Source: Datisca glomerata
Taxonomy: Eukaryota > Streptophyta > Magnoliopsida > Cucurbitales > Datiscaceae
Assembly (NCBI GenBank): GCA_003255025.1
Contig: QANY01007306.1
Location: 678,273 to 742,272, forward strand
Reading direction: 5' to 3'
Length of the DNA stretch: 64,000 nt
Part shown: piece by piece, positions 13,746 to 25,507 of the stretch
How positions within the stretch are numbered: the first letter of the stretch is position 1
How the letters are laid out: each line of letters opens with the position of its first letter
The notes under the pieces: model-generated
The model's database searches: none
Seen by the model: only the letters and a program-made list of their open reading frames with translations
What the model was told of the DNA's origin: nothing
Program-made: the position numbers and the translations under genes

Positions 13746-15642
13746 GTCGAATGAAGGTGAGAGAATATTTACGTTTGTTATCGAATCATGTGAAAGTACC
13801 AACATCATTTGAAGATCTATAAATCATCAATGCAACCACATACTCCTCATTCAAAGAAGCAGCACAGCTAATGGGACTTTTAGAATCCGATCAAAGCATC
13901 GTTGAATGTCTCGATGAAGCAGTTACATTTGAAATACCGCAAACATTTCATAGACTATTTGTTATTCTGTTAGCTCATTGTGAACCGACTGATGTAAGAT
14001 GATTATGGGGACCTCATTTTGAACCAATGTCTGAAGACTACGAAAAAGATGGTGAGAAGTCCTTGAATATACTTATACAATGCACTTTAAGAGATATACA
14101 AGCCTTCCTCCAGTCCATAGGAAAATGGATTACACAATTTGATTTGCCAATACTAACAGATGACTGATTCATTGAAGGTTCAGTCAGTAATAAGAAAATA
14201 ATAGATGAAGAATGCATCAAAGTCTCGTACATCGATATTGAGGGTTCGTCAAACCTTAATGCATAACAAAAACGTGCTTATGATGCCATATTGGCAAGAG
14301 TCAATAGCAATCGCGATGGTATTTTTTTGTTGATGGGCCTGGAGGAACTGGCAAAACTTTTTGTATAGAGCAATTTTGGCAAACACACGATCTAGAGGCA
14401 TGATAACACTTGCAGTAGCATCCTCTAGCGTAGCGGCATCAATACTTCCAGGAGGACGCACGCCACATTCAAGGTTTACATACCTCTTCAAGTACATGAA
14501 ACAACAATGTGCGGTATATCCAAATAGAGTACCAAGGCAGAATTGATACGAAGAGCCAAACTAATTATATGGGATGAAGCACCAATGGCCACAAAATTCA
14601 TAATTGAAACTGTAGATAGATCTCTTAGAGATATTCTAGAATCATGTGAACTATTTGGAGGAAAAGTTGTTGTATTCGGGGGTGATTTTAGACAGGTATT
14701 ACCAATCATATCAAGATCAACAAGGCAACAAACTATTAATGTTAGTTTGGTTAGATCATATCTCTAGAAGAATGTGAAGATATTTCAATTGGTTCAGAAT
14801 ATGCACGCTCAAAATGACGAAGGTTTTGCCAATTTTCTATTAAGCATTAGAAATGGAACTGAACCAGCAGATAATGAGTACTTTATCACCTTACTAGAAG
14901 AAATAGTTATTCATGACGATGATCCAGATATTATGGAGCTCATGCTTATTAATTCAATGTTTCCAAACCTATCAGACAATGTGTCATCGGCTGAATATAT
15001 GACGCAACATGCGATCATGTCAACCACTAATGAATACGTGGACCACGTGAATGAAAAACTAATCGGATTATTTCCTGGAGGTGCAGTGGAGTTTATGAGT
15101 TTTGATGAGGCCGTTGATGATACAAATAACTATTACAACCAGAATTTCTAAATTCATTGGTGCCAAATGACAGTCCTCCACATAGATTTCAATTGAAGAA
15201 AAAATGTTCGATCATGCTATTACGGAACTTAGACCCGGCTAATGGTTTATGTAATGGAACTAGGCTAGTATGCCATGATTTTGGAAAAAATCTAATACCT
15301 GCAAAGATATCATTTGACCAACACGTTAAAAAATATTTTTTCATTCTATGAATTCCATTGAGCCTCGCGAATGATAAAGGTTACCTATTCAAATTTAAGA
15401 GGAAAAAGTTTCTTATGCGCCTTTGTTTCACAATGAAAAACAATAAATCTCAAGGACAAACAATTCCTCATGTTAGTATATATCTTCCTCAACACGTGTT
15501 TTCTCACGGACAATTGTATGATGCTTTTTCACGAGGTATTTCGATGTCATCAAAAAAAGTTTTTGTTAAACCAAAGGATGTCAGGCATAAACATGCCATC
15601 TGTACAAAACATATTGTATATAAAGAAATACTTGATGCGTAA
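13746..15642 (+). pseudogene. Helitron PIF1-type helicase (RepHel C-terminal half), broken
   Basis: In RepHel the SF1B helicase unwinds DNA during rolling-circle transposition. Seen in order: a region like RepHel upstream of the helicase core (13790-14260, EAAQLMGLLESDQSIVECL, then HCEPTDVR); Walker A at 14335-14358 (GPGGTGKT); SRGMITLAVASSSVAASILP and GGRTPHSRF (14390-14480); Walker B with IIWDEAPMA (14560-14590); FGGKVVVFGGDFRQVLP (14655-14705); and the C-terminal block SQGQTIPHVSIYLPQHVFSH (15450-15510) ahead of a changed form of the usual LY.A.SRG motif, LYDAFSRGIS. A stop within the Walker A-B region, several frame changes and a deletion before the Walker B piece make it inactive. Confidence 0.85.
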
Positions 15643-15708
15643 ATGATGTTATTATTCCTAAAACCATCCATTAAATTATAAACAAATATGATTGTTTCAG
15701 TTACCTAA

Positions 15709-15737
15709 CACGTGCAACGCACGTGAGGAATACCTAG
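15709..15737 (+). repeat. Helitron 3' hairpin and CTAG terminus
   Basis: CACGTGC-AAC-GCACGTG forms a perfect 7-bp stem with a 3-base loop, followed after 8 bases by CTAG and a host T. This is the standard Helitron 3' end and fixes the element border at 15737. Confidence 0.85.
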
Positions 15738-15899
15738 TAGTATTAAAAGCAAATTACAATTTTCAAAAAAAAAAAGGTATATTCAAAGTTGATTCAGTAA
15801 TAGTACGAGGCTAAAACTTGAAAAATATATTTAATCTTTTTCTAGGAGGCATTAATGAAACATAAAGGCCAATTTTAATGCTAGCTAAATATTTGCCGT

Positions 15900-16260
15900 A
15901 CTTACACCAAGTCGTAATGTGCACGCGACGCGGAACAGTGATTGAAAAATCTTTTTTTGGAAAAAATAAATTCAGAGTCATCACCAATCAATTTAGGGTG
16001 TGATCGGTCACCCAAATTTAAAACAAAATTTTAGTCTACGAAAATTCAAAATTGGTTCGGGAGTCATTTGTATCTGGAGAAGGTGTTAGCACCCCACAAC
16101 ACTCATTATTAAATTGGTTATCAAATTCAATCAAATGCTATCAAAATTATATTAAAAAATGAATAAATAAAAGGTGAAATAATTTTAATTTTGAAATATC
16201 TCATTAGGTATGTCTTGTGTCATAAAAATGAAACAAGATAAGTGACCCATAATTGGTGGT
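15900..16260. mobile_element. Tat/Ogre-like LTR-adjacent region
   Basis: The segment near 15965-16110 (CAGAGTCATCACCAATCAAT, a GGTGTGATCGGTCACCC block, then GGAGAAGGTGTTAGCACCCC) matches a conserved noncoding block I know from plant Tat-lineage elements, with a few changes. It leads directly into the repeat units below. Confidence 0.5.
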
Positions 16261-16264
16261 TCCA

Positions 16265-19150
16265 GGAAAATTGAAAAGTAATTTTCTTTTATTTCTTGAA
16301 AATCAAAGCATATTTGGAGTTACTCTCGGTATCCCAAAAATAACTTCTCACCTCAGTAGTTCGAGAAATTTGATATCCCAAAAGTTTCAAAGTCCGTCAT
16401 CATATTTTTTTTGTAGTGAAACTAAGTAATAAAATATTTAAATCTAATAGTTAAAATTGTAATCTACACATTTGTGAATATTAACACTAATAATAAGAGA
16501 ATGACACAACAATCACATTATAAGCATGATAATATAATAATACTAAATAAATAAAGACGTAAAGAAAGCTACATTAATGACCATATAAAAGAAAGAATAA
16601 AATAGATGAAAAGTTAAAATCACATACAATTTTAGGATGACAAAGTTGAGAAAGTGAGTAAAGTGAAGATAACATATAAAACATGGCTAAGCCGTAGCCT
16701 CATGGTGTGTGATTTTAGCGGCAAGAAAGCTGTGGCTGTTGTCCACAGCTCTGTGTGTGTATTTTTAAGGGACAAAATTTCAAATTTTATCCCCTCCCTA
16801 AAAGAGAAAATATTTTTTTTATTTTTTTTAATTGTAGGTATGAATAAATCAACCTTTTTTTACTAGCTAGCCTACTAATTATCATTATTTTTTTAATAAT
16901 TACCAATCAAATGGTAATGATAAATTACGGATAATAACCAGCTAAACCGAACGTTATAAAAAATGATAAAAAAACTCTCAAAAAATTGGGATATAAATAT
17001 ATTCAGTTTTTTACTTTTGGACTACTTAGTCTACTAACTATCATTTTTTCTTTCTTCCATTATTACTAATCAAATGGCAAAGGAATAATTCTGGATGGTA
17101 ATTAGTTCGAACAAGTGTCACTAAAATAGTAACAAGATCTAAAAAATGGAAAGACTTGTGAGAGCATTTAAAAAAATTCAAAACTTAAATATTTGCATAA
17201 TCTTTATCCATATAGGTGTTTAATTCTTTATTTTATGTATTTTAATGTATGAGAAATTATCATAGGGGATTTTTACAATAAATGTACACTTTCCACTTAT
17301 TAAATGGTTGATTCACATTGAGTTAATTTTTACATCCCTCAAAAGGCTTCATCCCCAAACCCATTGATTGAGTTGATGACAAAGATATCTCACTATTAAA
17401 TTTATGAAAAAATTAAAAATGCATAAAAATAACCTCAAGATTAAGAATAAAAGATGAAGAATAAGTAGACAAATACTTATATATGAAAAAGGAAATAAAG
17501 AATATAAATTACATGAAAATGAAGGAGAAATGATGAAGAACAATAAACAATATCTTGTTAGTAATGATGCAAGAAACTTAAACAATATCAAGAAAAATAG
17601 AATGAGAGAAGATGGATAGATGAATATAAATATAATCTCTCATCCTCTCTCTCTTACAAAATCTCTCATATTCCTCACTCTCTTTCTCTCTAAAAAGATC
17701 ATTAATTCTCTCACAAGACTCTCTTATTTCGCATTCCAAAAGCTTATTATTTTTCTCTCCAAAATCACCTTCTCCTCTCTCTAAAAAGACCACCAACTTC
17801 AAGTGAAGGATTCACTCCTTATTTATAGGCAAAATTAGGGTTTATCTTTTTGTTTTTAATCCTTTTGCTCTTTTTGTTTATTTTTGTAGTCCTTAGACAC
17901 TTTTTTCATTTTTAGTCCTTGGGTATTTATCTATGTTCGAAATTATGTTTTTTTTTCAAAAATCTCACATAGTCTTAGACTAGTAAATAGGATAATAATT
18001 AAAGCGTGTATATTTAAATTATTGGATCATATAAAATACGGTATCTACAGCTGCCCCCATTTGTTCACGCTTCTAAACTTAGAAGGTGTACAAAGGTTAT
18101 ATACACATTTTGATCGCTATGAGAAAACACTATATGGAATAGGAGAATAGAAACCTTGATTGATTCGGGCTCTATGAAATGGACCTCGATAGACACATGC
18201 TTCGACCTCGACTCAATTCAGGTTCGATTTAACCAAATTTATTGAAATGGACCAAGCGCTGACACCGGGCGTCGACCGCGATAAGGTCGGGTACGATTTA
18301 ACTGAAGATATTTGAAAAAGAAACGGACCTAGATAGATGTAGGTTTTGACTTCAATTCGATGCAAGTTAGATTTAACCATAGTAGTTGAAATAGACCAGA
18401 CGATGACATCGAGCTTCGACCGTGACAAAGTCGGGTTCGATTTAACCGAAGATATTTGAAAAGGAAAACAGACATGGATATACGCAGGCTTCGACCTCGA
18501 CTCAATGCGGGTTCGATTTAACCAGAGATATTTCAAAAGAAGTGTACACCAGGCCTGACACCAGACTTCAATCGAGACAAAGTCGGGTTCAATTTAACCG
18601 AAGATATTTGAAAATGAAACAGACCTGGAACAGGCTTCGACCTCGACTCAATTTGGGTTCGATTTAACTGGATATTTTGAATTGGACCAGGCACTGACAC
18701 TGGGCTTTGACCACGACAATGTCGGGTTCTCTTTAACCAAAGATATTTGAAAGGGAAACGGACATGGAATAGGCTTCGACCTCAACTCAATTCGAGTTCG
18801 ATTTAACCAAATATTTTGAAATGGACCGGGCACTGACACCGGGCTTCGACTGCAACAAATTTGGGTTCAATTTAGCCAAAGATATTTGAAAGGGAAACGA
18901 ACCTGGAATAGGCTTCAACCTCGACTCAATTCAGGTTTGATTTAACCAGATATTTTGAAATAGACCCGGCACTGACACCGGGCTTCGACCGCGATAAAGT
19001 CAGGTTCGATTTAACCAAAGATATTTAAAAGGGAAACGGACCCGGAACATGCTTCGACCTCGACTTAGTGCGAGTTCAATTTAACTAGATTAATAGATGT
19101 TGAAGTTGATTTATCCAAGTCTCATATAACAACAAAAGCTAGATTAATGC
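16265..19150. mobile_element. LTR-like unit 1 of a tandem pair (about 2.9 kb)
   Basis: The unit holds an AT-rich first part (16265-17500), a CT-rich stretch (17630-17790) and the minisatellite (18190-19085). Its first part is repeated from about 19155, and its second part is shared with 7525-9200. No protein is encoded. The organisation suggests LTR plus untranslated region, tandemly duplicated perhaps by unequal recombination between LTRs. Confidence 0.6.
18190..19085. repeat. Minisatellite, about 139-bp unit, copy B
   Basis: Same two-part unit as copy A, about six to seven units, in the same orientation. Both flanks are also shared with copy A (GATTAATAGATGTTGAAG and TCTCATATAACAACAAAAGC on the right), so array and flanks travel as one element. 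Confidence 0.85.
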
Positions 19151-19154
19151 AAGC

Positions 19155-20651
19155 TTTAATTGGACCATTGAAAAGTAATTTTTTTTTATTTTTTGAAAAT
19201 CAAAGCGTTGTTGGAGTTGCTCTCGGTATCTCAAAAGTAACTTCTCAACTCGGTAAATGGAGAAGATTGATATCCAAAAAATTCTAAAGTCCGTCATCAG
19301 ATTTTTTTGTAGTAAAAATTAAGTAATAAAATATTTAAATCTAATAATTAAAATTGTAATCTACACATTTATGAATATTAACTCTAATAATAAGGGAATG
19401 ACACAAGAATCACATTATAAGTATGATAATATAATAGTATTAAATAAATAAAGATGTAAAGAAAGCTATATTAATGACCATATAAAAGAAAGAATTAAAG
19501 ATATAAAAAGTTGGAATCACATACAATTTTATGATGACAAGCAGAGAAAATGAGTAAAGTGAAGATAACATATAAAATAAGGGAAGAAGGAAAATATGTA
19601 AGATAAAATTATGTAACAAATAAATAAAAAGAAAAAGGGAAAATAAATAAAATTAAGGTTGAGAGCTACGGCTAAGTCGTAGCTCTCATGGTGTGTGTTT
19701 TTAAGGGCAAGAAAGCTGTGGACAGTAGCTAAGCTGCTGCCCACAGCTGTGTGTGTTTTTAGGGGATAAAATTTCAAACTTTATTCCCTCCTAAAAGAGA
19801 GAATATTTTTTTTTGATTGTAGGTGTGAATAAATCACCCCTTTTTTACTAACTAGCCTACTAATTATCAAACAGTAATGAAAAATTACGGATAATAAGTA
19901 GTTAAACCGACCGTTATAAAAAATGATAAATAAAATCTAAAAAAATAATTTTTTGAGATATAAATATACCCATTTTTTACTTTTGGAAAACTTAGTCTAC
20001 TAATTACCATTTTTCTTTCTTCAATTATTGTTAATCAAATGGCAAAGGAATAATTCTGGATGCTAATTAGTTCAAATAAGTGTTATTAAAATAGCAACAA
20101 GATCTAAAAAATGAAAAGACTTGTGAGAGCATTTAAAAAAGTTCAAAACTTAAATATTTACATAATCTTTATCCATATAGGTGTTTAACTCTTTATTTTA
20201 TGTATGAGAAATTATCATAGGGGAGTTTTACCATAAATGTACACTATTAACCTATTAAATGGTTGATTCACATTGAGTTAATTTTTACATCCCTCAAAAG
20301 GCTTCATTCCCAAACTCATTGATTGAGTTGATGACAAAGATATCTCATTATTAAATTTATAAAAAAAAATTAAAAATGCATAAAAATAACATCAAGATTA
20401 AGAATAAAAGATGAAGAAGAAGTAGACAAATACTTATATATGAAAAAGGAAATAAAGAATATAAATTACATGAAAATGAAGGAGAAATGATGAAGAACAA
20501 TGAACAATATCTTGTTAGTAATGATGCAAGAAACTTAAACAATATCAAGAAAAATAGAATGAGAGAAGATAGATAGATGAATATAAATATAATCTCTCAT
20601 CCTCTCTCTCTCTTAGAAAATCTCTCATATTCCTCGCTCTCTCTCTCTCTC
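19155..20651. mobile_element. LTR-like unit 2, truncated by the organellar block
   Basis: This repeats 16265-17690 with scattered changes and small indels and shows the same order of blocks. It stops inside the CT-rich stretch (a run of CTCTCT to 20651). The minisatellite that should follow is missing, and plastid rps12 intron sequence starts at once. Confidence 0.75.
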
Positions 20652-20855
20652 TTTACATATCCATACGATTGAGTCCTTGGGTTTCCGAAATAGTGTAAAA
20701 AGAGGTGCTTCGAATCATTACTATTTGACTCGGACCTGTTCTAAAAAATTCAAGGCATTTCGAATTGTTTGTTGACACGGACAAAGTCAAGGAAAACCTC
20801 TGATCCTTTTTCAATATTGGACCTTGGAGATATAAGAGTTCCGAATCGTTTCTAA
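20652..20855 (-). pseudogene. Plastid rps12 intron 2 fragment
   Basis: Reverse complement of the segment at 44170-44340. The 44 kb copy runs on toward the intron 3' part, which also appears at 50262 directly before exon 3. No exon sequence is present here. It forms the left edge of the organellar block. Confidence 0.75.
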
Positions 20856-20858
20856 AGA

Positions 20859-20946
20859 CATGGGTTACTTCAGCGCCGTAGCGCCTAGTACTCGAACATT
20901 GGCTCGAGGTATTTTCTCTACCCCTTCTTACCCTAAAAAATAGGGG
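20859..20946 (-). pseudogene. Plastid rrn23 fragment (middle of 23S rRNA)
   Basis: CATGGGTTACTTCAGCGCCG and the following GCGCCTAGTACTCGAACATT match the 23S segment also found at 31153-31289 on the other strand, with a few changes. Confidence 0.85.
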
Positions 20947-20949
20947 TTG

Positions 20950-20997
20950 GAATCCATATTATGCAAGGAGACATTGCTTTTGCTAATTCGAATTGAA
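20950..20997 (-). pseudogene. ycf2: ycf2 fragment
   Basis: Minus strand reads [16 protein letters not shown], the segment after the ATPase-like region of Ycf2. The same segment is part of the longer piece at 46602-47058. Confidence 0.85.
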
Positions 20998-21334
20998 GAA
21001 AGCCCCAAGGGCGCCATATTCTAGGAGCCCAAACTATGTGATTGAATAAATCCTCCTCTATCTGTTGCGGGTCGAGGACTCCTTCTCCTTCCCCTTATTC
21101 AAACTCCGATTCGTATTGTTCATAGAGAAATCTCTGATCAACGATAGAACAAGATCCATTTTGCATCATATCTAAGGGATTCCTTGGCTCGGGCCGAAGA
21201 AGCAATGCCACTCGATCATTATCAAATCGACTGCAATCTTTTTCTGTCCGTGAGGATCCCACCAGAGTGCCTTCTACTTCTAATAGGCCATAAACTAGAT
21301 CAGAATCATTCTCAACGAGTTCATAAGAAGTATA
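20998..21334 (-). pseudogene. ycf2: ycf2 C-terminal region fragment with a stop
   Basis: The minus frame reads [20 protein letters not shown], then [20 protein letters not shown] and [20 protein letters not shown], all typical of Ycf2. An in-frame TAA (21095-21097 on the plus strand as TTA) replaces a glutamate in the acidic stretch before GEGEGVLD. This is a dead copy. Confidence 0.9.
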
Positions 21335-21487
21335 ATTGGGGGTGGTGTTTATGGCGCAGGGAGTGGCAGTGACTCACGCAAGTCGAGTGAGAAGGAGGAC
21401 TTTCTCTCTCGCCCGACTCGCCCCCCTATAACTCAATTTCTGAATAAGCCACTAGCTACTATGAGTCTAGTGTATATAATTATCTTC
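21335..21487. other. Unassigned piece, perhaps mitochondrial
   Basis: GC-rich at 21345-21425 with an imperfect inverted repeat of CGAGTGAGA and TCTCTCGCCCGACTCG type. No gene recognised. Confidence 0.4.
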
Positions 21488-21531
21488 ATTACATGATTTC
21501 TTCTTTATATAGATAGATATAGGATCTATGG
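21488..21531 (-). pseudogene. ycf2: ycf2 fragment (44 bp)
   Basis: Minus strand reads [12 protein letters not shown], matching the start of the piece at 31812-31989. Confidence 0.75.
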
Positions 21532-21654
21532 AGCAATTACTTAGAAGTACATTTTGTGCAACAGCCCTTCCTATCTGATAGAAAAGGATCCCATGATCCT
21601 GAACCGATCTTACCTGGGATCGCTTTCTCAAACATAAAATTATTTATAGATATT
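21532..21654. other. Unassigned, plastid-like
   Basis: Protein-like segment (LSDRKG, then [10 protein letters not shown] on the plus strand) that I cannot place. Probably organellar. Confidence 0.3.
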
Positions 21655-21805
21655 ACAATATGTTCCCTATGGTAAATAGGTTCATGAATTATGGTCAACA
21701 AATAGTACGAGCTACAAGGTACATTGATCAAAGTTTCATGATTACTTTATCCCATGCAAATCGTTTGACTGTAACTATTCAATATCCTTACGAAAAATTA
21801 TTTTC
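21655..21805 (+). pseudogene. ndhI: ndhI 5' fragment
   Basis: NdhI is the ferredoxin-like iron-sulfur subunit of plastid NDH. The first 49 codons or so are present from the ATG at 21660 ([18 protein letters not shown], ending [17 protein letters not shown]), open but lacking all cysteine clusters. Confidence 0.9.
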
Positions 21806-22200
21806 CAAGGTAAAAGAGCCCCAGACCAATTCGAAACAAAAATAAATAGGAACATAGTTCCAATAAAAGGAACCCATTGACCATATTCTTCTCCAATCTG
21901 AGTTTTTCTTACGTCTCGAATGAATTCAAGGACATATTCGAAGAAATTCTGACCGTCAGTAGGAATGGTTCATGGATTACGAACAACTAGAAGGGTTGAA
22001 CCTAATAAGATAGCAATTACAACCCAAGAAGTAATAAGTACTTGGGCATGGACTTGGAAACCCCCTATTTGCCAATAGAAATGTTGGCCGACTTCCACAC
22101 CGGATATATCGTAAAACCCTTTTAGTGTGTTGATAGAACATAATAGAACATTCATATTACCCTCGGAAAGAAATAACTTTAAAAGAAATTATTTAGATTT
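21806..22200 (-). pseudogene. atpI: atpI 5' half with a stop, plus leader
   Basis: AtpI is subunit a of plastid ATP synthase. The ATG is at 22153-22155 on the minus strand ([20 protein letters not shown], then [20 protein letters not shown]). A TGA follows RNP at about codon 61. The frame after it still matches ([27 protein letters not shown]). The 3' part of the gene appears separately at 43313-43490 on the plus strand. Confidence 0.9.
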
Positions 22201-22203
22201 GAC

Positions 22204-22921
<718 letters not shown>

Positions 22922-22973
22922 CTAATTTTTTTATTTCCTAAAAAATATTACATTGAAGTAATTCCTTCAATCG

Positions 22974-23108
22974 TCGCACGCAATGGAGCCGTAGACAGTC
23001 AAGTGAAATTCAATCCACGAAATAATTTGATCCATGGATATCATCATTGTGGTAAAGGTCGTAATGCCAGAGGAATCATTACCGCAGGGCATAGAGGGGG
23101 AGGTCATA
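22974..23108 (+). pseudogene. rpl2: rpl2 exon 1 fragment
   Basis: Plus frame [20 protein letters not shown], then [20 protein letters not shown] of ribosomal protein uL2. The start codon region is not here but at 25245. Confidence 0.9.
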
Positions 23109-23558
23109 ATCTCGTAATGTATTTAACCAGATAATAGATTATGCTCCTGTGGAAGTATCTACTCATTACACAGCCTTCTTAAGCCGAAAGCCGGGCAAGA
23201 ATCAGAATCAGGTAGGACGAAGGGGAAGCAGAATCGTATCTGGCAGTGGTTCTTCGGATCGATCACAGATTCTCGGCCCCATCGTTTGGATAAGGGGGGC
23301 TACGAGCCCTCTCCCGTTGCTTTTCCCGGACCACCCATCCCTTCCTTCCCCTTCGCCCATCCCGGTGATGTCCGAATCCACGCGAACTGCTAATGCGGTT
23401 GTGGCTGGTTAAGGTGCCGCTCTTCTTTCTGATGCGAAAGCCCCTTTTTCCGTAAATGAAAGCACTAGCACCGTCTGACTCCATTGGTACTATTCATATA
23501 TATATGGGTCGTGTGTGCTTTCTCCCCGATCGAATGACTTCGGTACCTTGCAGAACGA
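23109..23558. other. Unassigned GC-richer piece, probably mitochondrial
   Basis: The base composition is GC-richer than the plastid pieces and it leads directly into mitochondrial rrn18. The open frames on both strands are not recognisable. Confidence 0.4.
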
Positions 23559-23559
23559 C

Positions 23560-24040
<481 letters not shown>

Positions 24041-24059
24041 TTATACCACTGCAGGGCCC

Positions 24060-24239
24060 AATCATACTCAAAAGAAGAGTTTGATCCTAGCTCAGAAGGA
24101 ACGCTAGCTATATGCTTAACACATGCAAGTTGAACGTTGTTTGCGGGGAGCTGGGCAGAAGGAAAAGAGGCTCCTAGCTAAAGGTAGCTTGTCTCGCCCA
24201 GGAGGTGGGAACAGTTGAGAACAAAGTGGCGAACGGGTG
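24060..24239 (+). pseudogene. Mitochondrial rrn18 5' end
   Basis: It begins with GAAGAGTTTGATCCTAGCTC (one change from the conserved GATCCTGGCTC) and runs through GGAACGCTAGCTATATGCTT and CTTGTCTCGCCCAGGAGGTG to GTGGCGAACGGGTG. This lies about 240 bases after the middle part at 23560, so the gene parts are in the wrong order. Confidence 0.92.
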
Positions 24240-24482
24240 AATTGCCTTAAAAGATCCAAATACATAAATTATTGGACCTTTTAAATAACAGTCCAGACGA
24301 CCTTATGAAAATGAAACATTTCTGCATAGAAGACGTAAAACATATATTAGACATTCTAGAAATCGAAAAGCATTTCGCATAAATTTGAAATCCATTTGAT
24401 TTTCTTTTTCTTTATAAAAAATTTTTTATAAAAAAATATTTAGAAAAAAGAAAAAGACGAGTTCCATAGGGTAAATGCATTA
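24240..24482. other. Unassigned AT-rich organellar-like piece
   Basis: A hairpin-like region with TTTTTTATAAAAAA lies at about 24417-24437. No gene recognised. Confidence 0.3.
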
Positions 24483-24718
24483 AAAAGGACAAATTTTAGC
24501 AAGCGGTGCTGCTACAGTTGGTGGCGAACTAGCTTTGGGAAAAAAACGTATTAGTAGCTTATATGCCATGGGAAGGTTACAATTCTGAAGATGTGGTACT
24601 AATTAGCGAGCGTCTGGTATATGAAGATATTTATACTTCTTTTCACATACGGAAGTATGAAATTCAAACTCATGTGACAAGCCACGGCCCTGAAAGAATC
24701 ACTAACGGAATACCATAA
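24483..24718 (+). pseudogene. rpoB: rpoB fragment with frameshift
   Basis: RpoB is the beta subunit of plastid-encoded RNA polymerase. [19 protein letters not shown] is followed by one extra A in a run of A, which breaks the frame. In the next frame [11 protein letters not shown] (one Val-like change), [20 protein letters not shown] and EIQTHVTS follow. Confidence 0.92.
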
Positions 24719-24800
24719 TGAGAATTAGTAATGTGTCAGTTGAAATTGGTACAAGAAGCCATGGATACACTTCTTGATAATGGAATATGCGGACAACCAA
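24719..24800 (+). pseudogene. rpoC1: rpoC1 fragment
   Basis: Reads as [19 protein letters not shown] sequence with changes, matching part of the longer minus-strand piece at 34483-34880. Confidence 0.8.
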
Positions 24801-24942
24801 TCATATATTACATTTATTATTTTTTCCAAAAGAATTTTCATAGGAAAACTTTTAAGAAATGAATTACGAAAGTAAAAATTTTGTAAAGATGAATAAGCAG
24901 GCTTACAGAAAAAAGACACATCTTAACTGGGTGTGTATATTT

Positions 24943-25097
24943 TTAGGCTTTCACAGTTTTGGTTGTATATTCATAATGATACCATGAGTTCTTTAGGGCC
25001 TCCCCAAGATATGTTTTCTGATACTGCTATACAATTACAACCCATCTTTGCTCAATGGATACAAAACACTCATGTTTTAGCACCTAGCGCAACGGCC
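24943..25097 (+). pseudogene. psaA: psaA fragment
   Basis: [20 protein letters not shown], then [20 protein letters not shown] and [10 protein letters not shown]. It comes from downstream of the 23822-24003 piece and lies on the opposite strand. Confidence 0.92.
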
Positions 25098-25162
25098 TCT
25101 TTTTTTCATCTGTGATTTTGGCACAAATCTTTTTAGTTCTTAAAAAGAAACAGTTTTAGAAG
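25098..25162 (+). pseudogene. petA: petA 3' fragment
   Basis: [16 protein letters not shown] is the C-terminal membrane anchor of cytochrome f, with the stop region replaced at the joint to rpl23. Confidence 0.85.
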
Positions 25163-25293
25163 GTTCATATGATCATTACGCTTCAAATGGGTTATTCTAT
25201 TCCACCTCTTAGAAAGAAAAGAACTTAAATCAAAATACTTAATAGCATGGCGATACATTTATACAAAACTTCTACCCCGAGCACACGCAATGG
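25163..25293 (+). pseudogene. rpl23 end and rpl2 start
   Basis: This keeps the natural plastid order. The rpl23 end reads [19 protein letters not shown] and stop, then a short spacer, then the rpl2 start at 25245 ([17 protein letters not shown]). The rpl2 start is ATG. Confidence 0.92.
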
Positions 25294-25297
25294 AGCC

Positions 25298-25341
25298 TCA
25301 AAATAACAGGGGTCAAGGTCGGCCAGTGAGAGGATGGGGGA
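25298..25341 (+). pseudogene. Plastid rrn23 fragment (44 bp)
   Basis: AATAACAGGGGTCAAGGTCG and GCCAGTGAG belong to 23S rRNA. The same segment lies inside 36641-36768. Confidence 0.8.
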
Positions 25342-25344
25342 TAG

Positions 25345-25500
25345 TAGCAGAAGTGTTTGCTGGTTGCCCGGGGAAATATGTTGGTCTAGCAGAACCAATT
25401 AGAGGGTTTAAATTAATCCTTTCCGGAGAATTAGATGGTCTTCCTAAACAAGCCTTTTATTTGGTAGGTAACATCGATGAAGCTACTACGAAGGCTACGA
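25345..25500 (+). pseudogene. atpB: atpB fragment
   Basis: [40 protein letters not shown] and IDEAT. The frame stays open into the mitochondrial ccmFN piece. Confidence 0.9.
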
Positions 25501-25507
25501 GTAGAGA

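Larger units (their letters stand above)
3440..15737 (+). mobile_element. Degenerate Helitron, about 12.3 kb, with a nested retroelement
   Basis: Seen: the left end reads A|TCTATGATATATTAAAAGGG, with the TC start of Helitrons inserted after A. The right end has a 7-bp stem hairpin (15709-15725) and, 8 bases on, CTAG followed by T, the CTRR|T rule. Between the ends, on the same strand, lie an RPA1-like gene and a PIF1-type helicase matching the C-terminal half of plant RepHel. Inference: one autonomous-type Helitron, later interrupted by LTR-retrotransposon DNA (about 7500-13745). I did not find the Rep nuclease HUH motif, so this part is lost or displaced. The ends could also belong to two different elements of one family. 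Confidence 0.6.
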
